Shown here in pieces: positions 45,853-54,171 of a stretch of DNA of 64,000 nucleotides (the stretch's first letter is position 1; every line of letters starts with the position of its first letter). The DNA comes from Labilithrix sp. (GTDB taxonomy: Bacteria; Myxococcota_A; Polyangia; Polyangiales; Polyangiaceae). Both the position numbers and the translations under genes were made by a program. The DNA is taken from positions 26,510 through 90,509 of the forward strand of contig JAHBWF010000012.1 in assembly GCA_019637105.1 (NCBI GenBank). Direction: 5' to 3'. The notes under the pieces are model-generated. The model was not told where the DNA came from, ran no database searches, and was given only the letters and a program-made list of their open reading frames with translations.

Positions 45853-47204
45853 CAACGCGCGCGGAGCGCCTCCTCGACCTGCTCGAGGCGGTCCTGACCC
45901 CAGAAGAGCTCGCCGTCGACGATGAAGGTCGGTACGCCGAAGACGCCGCGGGCCGCGGCGCCGTCGGTCGAGGCGCGGAGGGCGGCCTTGACGTCGTCGC
46001 CGCCCGCGCGGGTCAGCGCGTCGCGCGCGAGCGAGGCGTCCCCGACGCACTCGACGAGGACGGCCTCGTCGGTGATGTCACGATCGTCGGCCCAGCACGC
46101 GCGGAACACGGCCTCGCGGTAGCGCGCGCGGCGCGCCTCGGGGAGCGCCAGGTAGAGCCGCAGCGCCTTGAGGGAGCTCGTCGGGAAGCGCGAGGGGAAC
46201 CGGAACGGCAGGCGCCAGTACGCGGCCCAGCGCTGGAGGTCGGTGAGCGTGTAACGCTGCTTCGCCTCGGAGAACGTCGCGAGCGGGACCTCGGGGCCGC
46301 CGAGCGCGCGGAAGAGGCCGCCGAGGAGGATCGGGCGCCAGACCACCTCGGCGCCGGTGCGCGCGGCGAGCGCGTCGACCTGGAGCGCTCCGAGGTAGGC
46401 GAACGGCGAGGAGAAGTCCCAGAACACCTCGAGCACGCGACGCGACGCGACGTCGCTCGCCGCCGTCCCCGCCGACGGCGCGGCGCTCGACGTGGCAGCC
46501 GGCGACGGCGCGGCGCTCGACGACGGCGCGCTCGGCGGGGGTGCGTCCCGGCGCACGCCCTCGACGAACGCGAGGCGGTCCTGACCCCAGTAGAGGTGCG
46601 CGCCGTCGACGATCCAGGCCGGCACGCCGAAGATGCCGCGCGCCACGGCGTCGTCGGTGCGCGCGCGGAGCTCGTCCTTGATCTCCGCGGTCTGGATCTT
46701 CGCCAGCACCGACGCGGCGTCGTGGCCGGCGCGCCCGACCACGTCGGCGACGACCTCGGGCGACGAGATCGCGCGGCCGTCCACCCAGTACGCGCGGAAG
46801 AAGCCGGCGATGACCGCCGGATCGTTCCCCGTCGCGAGCGTCGCGCGCAGCGCCTCGACCGAGCGCATCGGGTGTCCGGCGGGCATCCGCAGCGCGACGC
46901 CGAAGCGCTTCGCCCAGCGCGCGAGATCGCTCGCCTCGTGCGCCGCCCGCGCGGGGCTCCGCGACGCGAAGAGGTTCTGCGGCGTGCCGACCGCCTCGAA
47001 GACGCCGCCGAGCAAGAGCGGCCGGTAGACCAGCGGTACGCCCATGCGCGCGGCGAGCGCCGGCGCCTGCGTCGAGCCGAGGTACGCGAACGGGCACGTG
47101 TAATCGAACCCGAAGTCGAGCGACCGCGCGGGCAGCGTACGGTCACGCTCGATCGTCTCCCGGGGCGGGTCGCTGGGCTCGTCGGCGCGGTGCGTGTCGG
47201 CCAT
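45852..47204 (-). CDS. Duplicated DsbA-family / HCCA-isomerase-like protein
   Basis: A 450-residue protein of two tandem DsbA-like (2-hydroxychromene-2-carboxylate isomerase type) thioredoxin folds joined by an Ala/Pro/Ser linker (about residues 215-250). Each half shows the N-terminal active-site turn (DYTCPFAYLGS and DFSSPFAYLGA), the LLLGG(V/L)F segment and the C-terminal GVPxxIVDG with FxWGQDRLE-type ending. Known HCCA isomerases use a serine here to position glutathione. The first half has cysteine instead. Each half resembles a full-length single-domain enzyme. The start is set at MADTHRADE, 10 nt from a CTAG element end. Confidence 0.85.
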   Translation of the reverse strand: MADTHRADEPSDPPRETIERDRTLPARSLDFGFDYTCPFAYLGSTQAPALAARMGVPLVYRPLLLGGVFEAVGTPQNLFASRSPARAAHEASDLARWAKRFGVALRMPAGHPMRSVEALRATLATGNDPAVIAGFFRAYWVDGRAISSPEVVADVVGRAGHDAASVLAKIQTAEIKDELRARTDDAVARGIFGVPAWIVDGAHLYWGQDRLAFVEGVRRDAPPPSAPSSSAAPSPAATSSAAPSAGTAASDVASRRVLEVFWDFSSPFAYLGALQVDALAARTGAEVVWRPILLGGLFRALGGPEVPLATFSEAKQRYTLTDLQRWAAYWRLPFRFPSRFPTSSLKALRLYLALPEARRARYREAVFRACWADDRDITDEAVLVECVGDASLARDALTRAGGDDVKAALRASTDGAAARGVFGVPTFIVDGELFWGQDRLEQVEEALRAR

Positions 47205-47214
47205 GGATGCCGGT

Positions 47215-47383
47215 CTAGTGTCCCGAGTCCGCAAGGACTCGGGCACGGGAAAGGAGAAAAAGGAACGTGTCCCGAGTCAACGTGTCCCGAGTTCGACGTT
47301 CGGCTTCGTCGGACCCTCGCGAGGCCCTCACCAGCGAAGCGGGCCTCGTGAGGGTCCGACGAACCATGGACTCAGGACACTAG
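47215..47383. repeat. CTAGT-bounded hairpin element, family B copy 1
   Basis: A 169-bp element bounded by CTAG on both sides with 16-bp terminal inverted repeats (CTAGTGTCCCGAGTCC and GGACTCAGGACACTAG, one mismatch). The left end folds as a 12-bp hairpin with a GCAA loop. The centre folds as a 23-bp stem (47305-47327 with 47341-47363, one G-T pair) closed by TCACCAGCGAAGC. A 14-bp motif (ACGTGTCCCGAGTC) is duplicated inside. It resembles a non-autonomous mobile element; no transposase is nearby. Confidence 0.85.
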
Positions 47384-47578
47384 CACGCCATCGCCGGGAT
47401 CACGCGCCGTGACCCTCCGCTCGGGCGCCGTTCCGTCGGGCCCCCGTTTCGTCGGGCCTCCGTCGAGCCCCGTTCCGTCGGGCGCTCGAAACGAGGCTCC
47501 TCGCGCGCGCTCCGATCCGTGGCCTTCGTTCTCGGGATCGGCGCAGCCGCGTTGCGCCGTATGCTGCGCCTCGCAGCC
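47384..47578. other. Intergenic segment with short direct repeats and a promoter-like box
   Basis: No gene is supported in this stretch; with the hairpin element to its left it forms a 374-bp gap. Three copies of GTTYCGTCGGGC occur at 47430, 47446 and 47472. TATGCT at 47560-47565 ends 13 nt before the ATG of the next gene and is a candidate -10 box. Confidence 0.5.
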
Positions 47579-48541
47579 ATGGATGTCCTCGAGCACCTCC
47601 TCTCGGCGCCGGTGGAGCGCCCTGCTCCGCCCGACCTCGCCGCGTGGTCCGCGCGCCTCGCCGCGTGTCCCTTCCCCCGCCCGATCGATCGCGCCCTCTG
47701 GGCGGGCTTCGAGTCCGACCGCCTGGGCTACGCCTTCGTCGGCGGCTACCGCGCCGCGCTGTCGCGCCTCCTCGCGTGGGGCGCGGAGACGCTCGGCGAC
47801 GCGACGGAGCGGCCCTACGCCTGGCCCCCGAGCGACGCGCGGCTCTGCCTCGCGGCGACGGAGTCCGGGGGCGCTCACCCTCGCGCGATCGCGACGACGC
47901 TCCGCGAGGAGCGCGGCGCGCTCGTCGTCCGGGGCGAGAAGACGTTCGCCACGCTGGCGTCCGCCTCCGACGAGCTGCTCGTCGTCGTCTCGCGCGGCGC
48001 CGACGCCGAGGGGAGGAGCCGCCTCGCCCTCGTCCGCGTCCGCGCGGGCTCACCGGGGCTCGTCGTCGCGGACCGCCCGCCGACGCCCTTCGCGCCCGAG
48101 ATCCCCCACGCGCGCGTGACCTTGAACGACGTCGTCGTCGCGAGCGACGACGTCCTGCCCGGCGACGGCTACGCGGTGTACCTCAAGCCGTTCCGCACGA
48201 TCGAAGACGTCCACGTCCTCGCCGCCGCGCTCGGCCTCGTCGTCCGGTCGGCGCGCGCGTTCGGCGACGGCCGCGTCGTCGCGGAGACGGCGTGCGCGCT
48301 GGCCGTCGCGCTCCGCGACCTCTCCGACCGCGCGCCGTCGGATCCCGCCGCCCACGTCGCGCTCTCCGGCCTCTTCCACGGCGCCCAGACGCTCTTCGCG
48401 ACGCACGCCGACGCGTGGAAGGAGGCCGACCCCGACGCCGCCGAGCGCTGGCGCCGCGACGCTCCCCTCTTGCTCGTCGCCGACGGCGCCCGCCAGAAGC
48501 GCACCGCCGCCGCCTGGCAGCTCCTCACCTCGCCGCCGTGA
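47579..48541 (+). CDS. Degenerate acyl-CoA dehydrogenase-like protein
   Basis: A 320-residue protein whose middle section keeps the acyl-CoA dehydrogenase beta-domain pattern (LCLAATESGGAHPRAIATTLREERGALVVRGEKTFATLASASDELLVV, and VTLNDVVVASDDVLPGDGY). The C-terminal helical domain is shortened, and the catalytic YEGTSE-type region and FAD-contact GGYGY motif are absent. It is shorter than the family norm of about 380. It is probably a non-catalytic or altered-function relative. The ATG at 47579 is chosen for its distance from a TATGCT box. No operon partner. Confidence 0.72.
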   Translation: MDVLEHLLSAPVERPAPPDLAAWSARLAACPFPRPIDRALWAGFESDRLGYAFVGGYRAALSRLLAWGAETLGDATERPYAWPPSDARLCLAATESGGAHPRAIATTLREERGALVVRGEKTFATLASASDELLVVVSRGADAEGRSRLALVRVRAGSPGLVVADRPPTPFAPEIPHARVTLNDVVVASDDVLPGDGYAVYLKPFRTIEDVHVLAAALGLVVRSARAFGDGRVVAETACALAVALRDLSDRAPSDPAAHVALSGLFHGAQTLFATHADAWKEADPDAAERWRRDAPLLLVADGARQKRTAAAWQLLTSPP

Positions 48542-48545
48542 GCCG

Positions 48546-48640
48546 CCCACGCCGTGAGCTCCACGCCGTGAGCGCCACGCCATGAGCCGCCCACGCCGTG
48601 AGCGGCCACGCCATAAGCCGCCCTCGAGACGCCCGCCGCG
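48546..48640. repeat. Degenerate CACGCCRTRAGC repeats
   Basis: Five to six copies of a short motif CACGCC(G/A)T(G/A)AGC spaced 15-18 bp apart, just after the stop of the acyl-CoA dehydrogenase-like gene in its 190-bp convergent gap. Origin unclear; possibly slippage. Confidence 0.65.
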
Positions 48641-48731
48641 CCCGTCCGCGGCCTCGCCTTCGAGGCGAACGACCTGCCGGCCCGCGCGACCACGGCTCGA
48701 GCCGTAGCCCCTCCGCAGTCCGACGAACCGT

Positions 48732-50846
48732 TCAACCCGTCGTCGAGGGCGTGACGCCGGCCGCTGCCCGCCCGGGGCGCTTCGACGTGGCGAAGGCGAG
48801 CGCGTAGAACAACGCGGCGACGACCACGAGCATTCGGAACCCGAGCATCGTCGAGAGGTACTCGACGAGCCCGCCCGCGACCGCTCCGACCAGGTTCGAC
48901 GCCAACGCTCGGTCCGCGTCGCCGGTACGGCCGAGACTCGAGGCGAAGACGACGCCGCTCGCGAGCATCGGCAGCGAGACGAGCGTGACGCCGACGACGG
49001 TGCGTCCCACCAGCGACAACTCGCCGACGTCCCCCACGTCGACCGCGAACTGAAGCAGGAGCGACACGGCGAGGAACGCATAGGTCAGGCGAACGACCCG
49101 TGGAGGCACGTTCGCTCCCCCGAAACGTCCCGCGAGGAGGGTCGACACGAGCGCCATCACGAGCACGCCCGCGAAGACCGCCGAGGTCACCGCCCACGTC
49201 GAGCCGACGAGGAGCGCCAGCACGGCCAACCCGCGGGTCTCGACGAGCAAGAACCCCGCTCCAAGCGCGAAGAAGTGCGCGTCGAAGCCGCGGAAGCGCG
49301 CGCCAGTGCCCACTCGGACGAGGACGGCCGACGCGATCGCCATGAGCGCCATGGCGATGAGATACTCGCGTGGAATCGCTCGATCGCGGAGGTAGACGAA
49401 CGGCCAGTCGTCGGTGAACGCGACGGTGCCCGGTGGCGCCGGCCTGCCCGTCGGCACGAGGTCACCCGCCGCGTACACGTAGCCCACGGGATGCGCGATG
49501 GAGTCGCTGACACGCAACGGTGGCCGCTCGAAGGCATGCGTGAGCGTCGCCGTCATGTGCTGGACGAACCAAGGTGTCCCGACGGCGTGACTCACGACGA
49601 GGATCCCTCCTGCAGCGAGGCGGCTCCGCGCGAGCGTGAAGCTCTCGACGGTGAAGACGTACGAGTCCAGCCGCACGTTGCTCAAGCTGCTGAGGAGGAC
49701 GTGCGAGTCGAGAAGCCCATAGACGATCATGTCGAACCGCGCGTCCGTGCGAGCAAGGAACGAGCGTGCGTCGGTGAGGTGAGCCGTTACGCGCGGATCG
49801 TCGTAGGGCCTCTCGGGGTGACGGCGCCCGAGGGCGAGGATCTCCGGGTCGATCTCGACGGCATCGACGTGCACCGCCCCTGCCCGCAGCGCCGCCGCGA
49901 CGTCGTTACCCGTACCGGCACCGAGCACGAGCACTCGACCAGGCGGCCGCGCCGAATAGGGCAGATCGTACTGCACACGCATCGGCACCAGGGCGGGAGC
50001 TTCCTTCAACGCCGCGTCACGGAGGTCCATCGGAGTCTGGTACGAGTCGTCGTTCACGCGGACGGTGAACCCACGCTCCGGCGGAAGCGTCACGAGCTCG
50101 GCGAGATCGTCCGCGCTCAGGTTAGGAACGTCCCACTCTTGAATGATCCCGCGCTGCGGGTGCATACGCAGCGGCGCCGTCGTTATCTTCTGGTACGGAG
50201 ACCACGTCGCGTCGTGCGTTCCTTGCCAGCCGAGAATGACCGCGACGAGCACTCCCGCGACGCCGCTGACGCGAAAGATCCGGGGAGCCGAAACCAGGCC
50301 GGCCAAGAGTGACGCCCCCGCCAGCGCGAGCCAGAGCCACGGCCACGTTCCAAGAGCGGAGAGCACCGCAAAAACGGCGACGCCGACCAAGCTGCCGACG
50401 ACGTTGAGCGCGTACCGCCGAAGCGGACGCGGCCCCGCGAGCGTGTGACCGACCCAGAGCCCGATCGGGACGAACGCGAGCGCGATGAGCGCGTACGCGA
50501 TACCGAGGAACGGATAGAGCGGGACGGCGAACGCCTTCGTCTGATACTCGAGGAACAGGACTTCTTCACCCGACGTCATGACGCGAAGCGTTCGGCCCAG
50601 CCGCGCGAACGCGACGAGCGCTGCGATCGTCAGCGGCGCGCACCACCGGATCTGGTCCGCCCGTCGCCAGCGACGAACACCGAGCATTCCTACGCCCAGC
50701 CCCACGAAAGCCGCGAGAAGAACGAAGTTCGTGAAGTACCCGAGGACGCGGATCTGCCCCGGCAGATAGCGAATGATCGTCAGCTCCACGAGTAGACTCG
50801 CCCCGCCGGCGGCAAGCACCTGGAAGGCCGCAGAGTCCTTCTTCAT
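48732..50846 (-). CDS. Membrane-embedded spermidine-synthase-like methyltransferase-fold protein
   Basis: A 704-residue protein with a polyamine-synthase-like domain between two blocks of membrane helices. About seven helices come first (AAGGASLLVELTIIRYLPG onward). Residues about 290-480 follow with VLVLGAGTGNDVAAALRAGAVHVDAVEIDPEIL and DPRVTAHLTDARSFL, typical of spermidine synthase/SAM-fold domains. Then come seven more helices (EYLIAMALMAIASAVLVRV onward). The catalytic aspartate region reads FDMIVYGLLDS, so polyamine chemistry is uncertain. Base composition and codon use look less GC-extreme than in flanking genes, suggesting transfer. The start is at MKKDSAAF. Confidence 0.82.
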   Translation of the reverse strand: MKKDSAAFQVLAAGGASLLVELTIIRYLPGQIRVLGYFTNFVLLAAFVGLGVGMLGVRRWRRADQIRWCAPLTIAALVAFARLGRTLRVMTSGEEVLFLEYQTKAFAVPLYPFLGIAYALIALAFVPIGLWVGHTLAGPRPLRRYALNVVGSLVGVAVFAVLSALGTWPWLWLALAGASLLAGLVSAPRIFRVSGVAGVLVAVILGWQGTHDATWSPYQKITTAPLRMHPQRGIIQEWDVPNLSADDLAELVTLPPERGFTVRVNDDSYQTPMDLRDAALKEAPALVPMRVQYDLPYSARPPGRVLVLGAGTGNDVAAALRAGAVHVDAVEIDPEILALGRRHPERPYDDPRVTAHLTDARSFLARTDARFDMIVYGLLDSHVLLSSLSNVRLDSYVFTVESFTLARSRLAAGGILVVSHAVGTPWFVQHMTATLTHAFERPPLRVSDSIAHPVGYVYAAGDLVPTGRPAPPGTVAFTDDWPFVYLRDRAIPREYLIAMALMAIASAVLVRVGTGARFRGFDAHFFALGAGFLLVETRGLAVLALLVGSTWAVTSAVFAGVLVMALVSTLLAGRFGGANVPPRVVRLTYAFLAVSLLLQFAVDVGDVGELSLVGRTVVGVTLVSLPMLASGVVFASSLGRTGDADRALASNLVGAVAGGLVEYLSTMLGFRMLVVVAALFYALAFATSKRPGRAAAGVTPSTTG

Positions 50847-51018
50847 GACACGCAGACTAGAACGCAACGAGCGTATTTCGGTGACGAAGTGCGCTCTCGC
50901 TCCAGGGCGATAGGATCGGCCGCTCTCTCACCGCGACGTCGGCGGAAAGCGTCCGATTCCGGCCGCTGAAGACGACGGCGGGCACGAGGCGCGGAGAGTC
51001 GGGTACGCTGGGGGACCG

Positions 51019-51909
51019 ATGAGTCGCGCAACGATCCTCTTCTCGGCGCCCGATCGACCTGGTCTGGTCGCTCGGCTCTCGGGCTTCTTCTACGAGCTCG
51101 GGCTCAACATCCTCGAGGCCAGCAACTACACCGATCTCCACGGCGAGCGCGGCGCGCGCTTCTACATGCGCGTCGTGGTCGATCTCGCCGGCCTCGCGGC
51201 GCCGCAGGCGCACGACAAGCTCGGCGGCTCGGCGACGCGCTCCGCGATGGAGGCCGCCTTCGCCGAGCGGATCGCGGCGCCGCTCGAGGGCGAGTGGTCC
51301 GTAGGCTACGAGGACCGCGTCGCGCGCGTCTGCGTCATGGTCACGAAGGATCCGACCTGCCTCTACGATCTCGCGCTCCGTCAGAAGCAAGGCGAGCTGC
51401 CGTGCGAGATCGCGCTCGTCGTGAGCAACCACCCGACGCTCGAGTCGGCCGCGCAGTCGTTCCGGCTCCCGTTCTACGCGCTGCCCGTCACCAAGGAGAC
51501 GAAGCCCGAGCAGGAGGCCCGCGTGCTCGAGCTGCTCAAGCGGCACGACGTCGACCTCGTCGTCCTCGCCCGCTACATGCAAGTCCTCTCCGACGGGTTC
51601 CTCCGCGACGCCCCGCCGGTCATCAACATCCACCACGGCTTCCTCCCCGCCTTCCAGGGCGCGAAGCCCTACCACCAGGCGCACGCGCGCGGCGTGAAGC
51701 TGATCGGCGCGACGGCGCACTACGCGACGAAGGACCTCGACGAGGGGCCGATCATCGAGCAGGACGTCGAGCGGATCACGCACGCGCTCGGCCCCGACGA
51801 TCTCGTGCGCGTCGGCCGCGACGTCGAGCGCGTCGTCCTCGCCCGCGCGGTGCGCGCCCACCTCGAGCGCCGCGTCATCGTCGAAGGACGCCGCACGTTC
51901 GTCCTCTGA
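51019..51909 (+). CDS. purU: Formyltetrahydrofolate deformylase
   Basis: Hydrolyses 10-formyl-tetrahydrofolate to formate and tetrahydrofolate, supplying formate for PurT-type purine synthesis and one-carbon balance. The N-terminal ACT domain (ILFSAPDRPGLVARLSGFFYELGLNILEASNY) is followed by the formyltransferase-like catalytic domain with VVLARYMQVLS, INIHHGFLPAFQGAKPYHQA and GATAHYATKDLDEGPIIEQD, including the conserved Asn-His-Asp set. The 296-residue length is slightly above the usual 280-290. TACGCT lies 9 nt before the ATG. Confidence 0.95.
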   Translation: MSRATILFSAPDRPGLVARLSGFFYELGLNILEASNYTDLHGERGARFYMRVVVDLAGLAAPQAHDKLGGSATRSAMEAAFAERIAAPLEGEWSVGYEDRVARVCVMVTKDPTCLYDLALRQKQGELPCEIALVVSNHPTLESAAQSFRLPFYALPVTKETKPEQEARVLELLKRHDVDLVVLARYMQVLSDGFLRDAPPVINIHHGFLPAFQGAKPYHQAHARGVKLIGATAHYATKDLDEGPIIEQDVERITHALGPDDLVRVGRDVERVVLARAVRAHLERRVIVEGRRTFVL

Positions 51910-52105
51910 TCCGAGCTCCCCTCCGAGGCGCTCCGATCCTCGCCCGTCGGCCCGGCATATGAACCCCGGCGGCGGCGCACGGCGAGCGCGCCGGCGCGGG
52001 CAACGGACTTGCGGCGTCGGCGCGCGTCGAACCGCGGGCGTGAAACGAAGGTGAAACGGGACGGCGCGCGCTGGCGCGTCGCGTCGCGCACCTCATCATG
52101 TCGCC

Positions 52106-52951
52106 ATGCCCGTCGTCGTCTCCGTCGCGGCCGCCGTCGCCGTCGGCTCCGCCCTCGCCGTCCAACACGTCCGCGCCGGTCGTCGCGCGGGCCTCACGAT
52201 CACCCATCACCGGATCCCCTGGCCCGGCAGGCGCACGATTCGCGTCGCGCAGCTCACCGACGTCCACGTCGGGCTCACGACCCCGCGGCGAGCGCTCGCG
52301 CGCGTCGCCGAGACCGTCCACGGGCTTCGCTGCGACGTCGTGGTGATGACCGGCGACTACGTGAACGCGTCCCTCTTTCACGTCGACCGCGTCACCGAGC
52401 TCGTCCGATCGCTGCCGCAGCCCTGCGTCGCCGTGCTCGGGAACCACGACCACTGGACCGGTCCCGAACGCGTGACGCGCGCGCTCGAGGCCGGCGGCGC
52501 GCGGGTCCTCCGCAACGCGTCCACGGAGCTCCGCGGCGACCGCTGGTCGCTCGTCGTCGTCGGCGTCGACGACGGGCGGACCAAGAACGACGACGTCGCG
52601 CGCGCGTTCGCCCGCGTCGACGCCCCGCGACGGGCGCTCACGCTGACCCACGATCCGCGGACCGCCGCGGCGATCGCGAAGACCGGCGCCCCGCTCGTGC
52701 TCGCCGGCCACACGCACGCGGGCCAGATCCACGTCCCGCGTGTCCTCCCGCGGATCGCCGAGCTCGCGGGCCACCCCTACCTTCACGGGTTTCACCGCGT
52801 CGAGCAGACCGATCTCTACGTCAGCGCCGGCGTCGGTCACTCGCTGCCCGGCCTACGGTCGGCGCGCACCGCGCCGGAGATCGCCGTGTTCGATCTCGAT
52901 CCGAGCGTACGGAGACGTCACTCGAGCGTCCTGCGCGCGCCGCTCGACTAG
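52106..52951 (+). CDS. Metallophosphoesterase (YkuE/YaeI-like)
   Basis: A 281-residue calcineurin-like phosphoesterase with an N-terminal hydrophobic segment (VVVSVAAAVAVGSALAV) serving as membrane anchor. Metal motifs are AQLTDVHVG (DxH), MTGDYVN (GD), VLGNHDHWTG (GNHD), LTHDP and LAGHTHAGQIHVP (GHTHxGQ), which marks the YkuE/YaeI (UDP-2,3-diacylglucosamine hydrolase-like) branch. The substrate may be a phospholipid or lipid A intermediate. Its TAG stop is supplied by the CTAGT end of the hairpin element downstream. Confidence 0.9.
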   Translation: MPVVVSVAAAVAVGSALAVQHVRAGRRAGLTITHHRIPWPGRRTIRVAQLTDVHVGLTTPRRALARVAETVHGLRCDVVVMTGDYVNASLFHVDRVTELVRSLPQPCVAVLGNHDHWTGPERVTRALEAGGARVLRNASTELRGDRWSLVVVGVDDGRTKNDDVARAFARVDAPRRALTLTHDPRTAAAIAKTGAPLVLAGHTHAGQIHVPRVLPRIAELAGHPYLHGFHRVEQTDLYVSAGVGHSLPGLRSARTAPEIAVFDLDPSVRRRHSSVLRAPLD

Positions 52952-53100
52952 TGTCCCGGGTCCGCAAGGACTCGGGCACGGATAAGGAGAACCGTAACGT
53001 GTCCCGAGTCCGACGTTCGGCTTCGTCGGACCCTCGCGAGGCCCTCCCGGGCGAAGCGGGCCTCGCGATTCCCCGACGAACCATGGCCTCAGGACACGAG
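52948..53100. repeat. CTAGT-bounded hairpin element, family B copy 2
   Basis: A 153-bp element closely related to that at 47215: the same left hairpin with GCAA loop, the same left stem arm (53022-53044), loop TCCCGGGCGAAGC and right arm 53058-53080. The right arm carries a 4-base block change that opens an internal loop. The right terminus is decayed (GGACACGAG instead of GGACACTAG). The left terminus forms the stop codon of the phosphoesterase gene. Confidence 0.82.
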
Positions 53101-53204
53101 GCGCGCGCCCTCGCCGCGGGCGCGGCCGACGCCACGCCTCGGAGCGCGCGGCCGGCGCCGCGCCTCGGGGCTCACCGCGGGCGCGGCGCCTCGGGTGCGA
53201 CGCC

Positions 53205-53531
53205 TCAAGACTTGTTGAGGAACTTCTCCGGATCCTCTTCGAACTTCTTCTTGCAGCCGCCGCAGCAGAGATAATACGTCTTGCCGCCGTGCTCGACCTT
53301 CGGCGACGTCGCGTCGACGACGAACTCCTCGCCGGACACCGGGCACCGCGCGGTGTCGCCCACCTCGGCCTCCCCCGGCGCCTTCACCGGCCCGCCGGAC
53401 GGCTTCGCCCCGTGGTGCTCGTCGTGGTGACCGTGCTCCGCCGCGGGCGTCGCGGGCGCCGCGCTCTCGGCGCTGTTGCCGCCGCACGCGACGACGAGCC
53501 CGAACGCCAGCACTCCGATCCATCGCTTCAT
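53205..53531 (-). CDS. Small His-rich lipoprotein with YHS-type metal-binding domain
   Basis: A 108-residue predicted lipoprotein (lipobox LVVACGG, C16). A His-rich linker (HGHHDEHHG) precedes a YHS/TRASH-like domain: RCPVSGEEFVVDATSPKVEHGGKTYYLCCGGCKKKFEEDPEKFL. The cysteines of CPVSG and CCGGC are the expected metal ligands. Likely binds copper, nickel or another heavy metal in the periplasm. GGGAGGAACG precedes the ATG as a Shine-Dalgarno sequence. Confidence 0.88.
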   Translation of the reverse strand: MKRWIGVLAFGLVVACGGNSAESAAPATPAAEHGHHDEHHGAKPSGGPVKAPGEAEVGDTARCPVSGEEFVVDATSPKVEHGGKTYYLCCGGCKKKFEEDPEKFLNKS

Positions 53532-53588
53532 CGTCGTTCCTCCCGAGTCGTACGCTCGGTCGCACGAGCGGCGCCGAGCACGAGAAGA

Positions 53589-53744
53589 CTAGTACCCGGA
53601 CGCCATGATTTCGACCGGTTCGTTCCGCCCCACCCCCCACGACGAGCGCGGGGTCGGAACCAACCTCCCGCCCTCGCGCGGCCTCGTGCCCCGGGGAGCT
53701 TCGTTCATGGCCGTCCCTCGACCCGTCGATCCGACGGGTCGAGG
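53589..53744. repeat. CTAGT-bounded hairpin element, family A copy 2
   Basis: Second copy of the element at 15322, identical over the first 39 bases and then diverging. The first hairpin (53617-53627 with 53655-53665) has one mismatch. The final hairpin is perfect: CCTCGACCCGTC and GACGGGTCGAGG with a 5-nt loop (53716-53744). The CTAGT end faces the YHS lipoprotein gene 57 nt away, where TACTAG could be its -10 box. Confidence 0.78.
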
Positions 53745-53781
53745 CACCTCGCGCTCGACGACGCGCGCGCGAGCCGAACGC

Positions 53782-54171
53782 TCAGCTCTTCGGCGCGGCG
53801 CCCGGCGAGGCCGGGACCGAGAACTCGTAGACGTACGTCGCCTGGCCGAGGCGCTTGTCCGGCGGGCTGATGACGAGGCCTTCGATGTTCTTGCGCACGC
53901 ACTCGCCGACGGCGTCGGGCGCCGTGCTGGTCGGCCTGTCGACCACGACGTTCTGGATCTTGCCTTCCTCGGTCTCGACCTCGAACTTCACGGTCACGGT
54001 GCCGCCGGCGCCCGGCGTGCCCTTGAGGACCTCGTCGTAGCAAGCGCGGATGTCCGCCTGCTTCGTCTCGAGGACCTTGGTGGTGTCGTCACGGTACATC
54101 TCGGGGCTGCGGTACGCACAACCGACGACCGTGGCGAGAGAAGCTAGAACTAGGAGGGCCGTCTTCATCAC
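53782..54171 (-). CDS. AgmX/PglI C-terminal domain lipoprotein
   Basis: A 129-residue predicted lipoprotein (lipobox TVVGC, C18). The rest is one AgmX/PglI-type C-terminal module: DIRACYDEVLKGTPGAGGTVTVKFEVETEEGKIQNVVVDRPTS, AVGECVRKNIEGLVISPPDK and the final YVYEFSVPAS. These modules occur in many myxobacterial envelope proteins, including gliding-motility proteins. It overlaps the OmpA-like gene by 4 nt (ATGA), so the two envelope proteins are probably made together. Confidence 0.85.
   Translation of the reverse strand: MMKTALLVLASLATVVGCAYRSPEMYRDDTTKVLETKQADIRACYDEVLKGTPGAGGTVTVKFEVETEEGKIQNVVVDRPTSTAPDAVGECVRKNIEGLVISPPDKRLGQATYVYEFSVPASPGAAPKS

Noticed and set aside
45852-47246. Start of the DsbA-like protein at 47246
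   Set aside because: The extra 14 residues are encoded by the left hairpin of a repeat element; the Met at 47204 is outside it.
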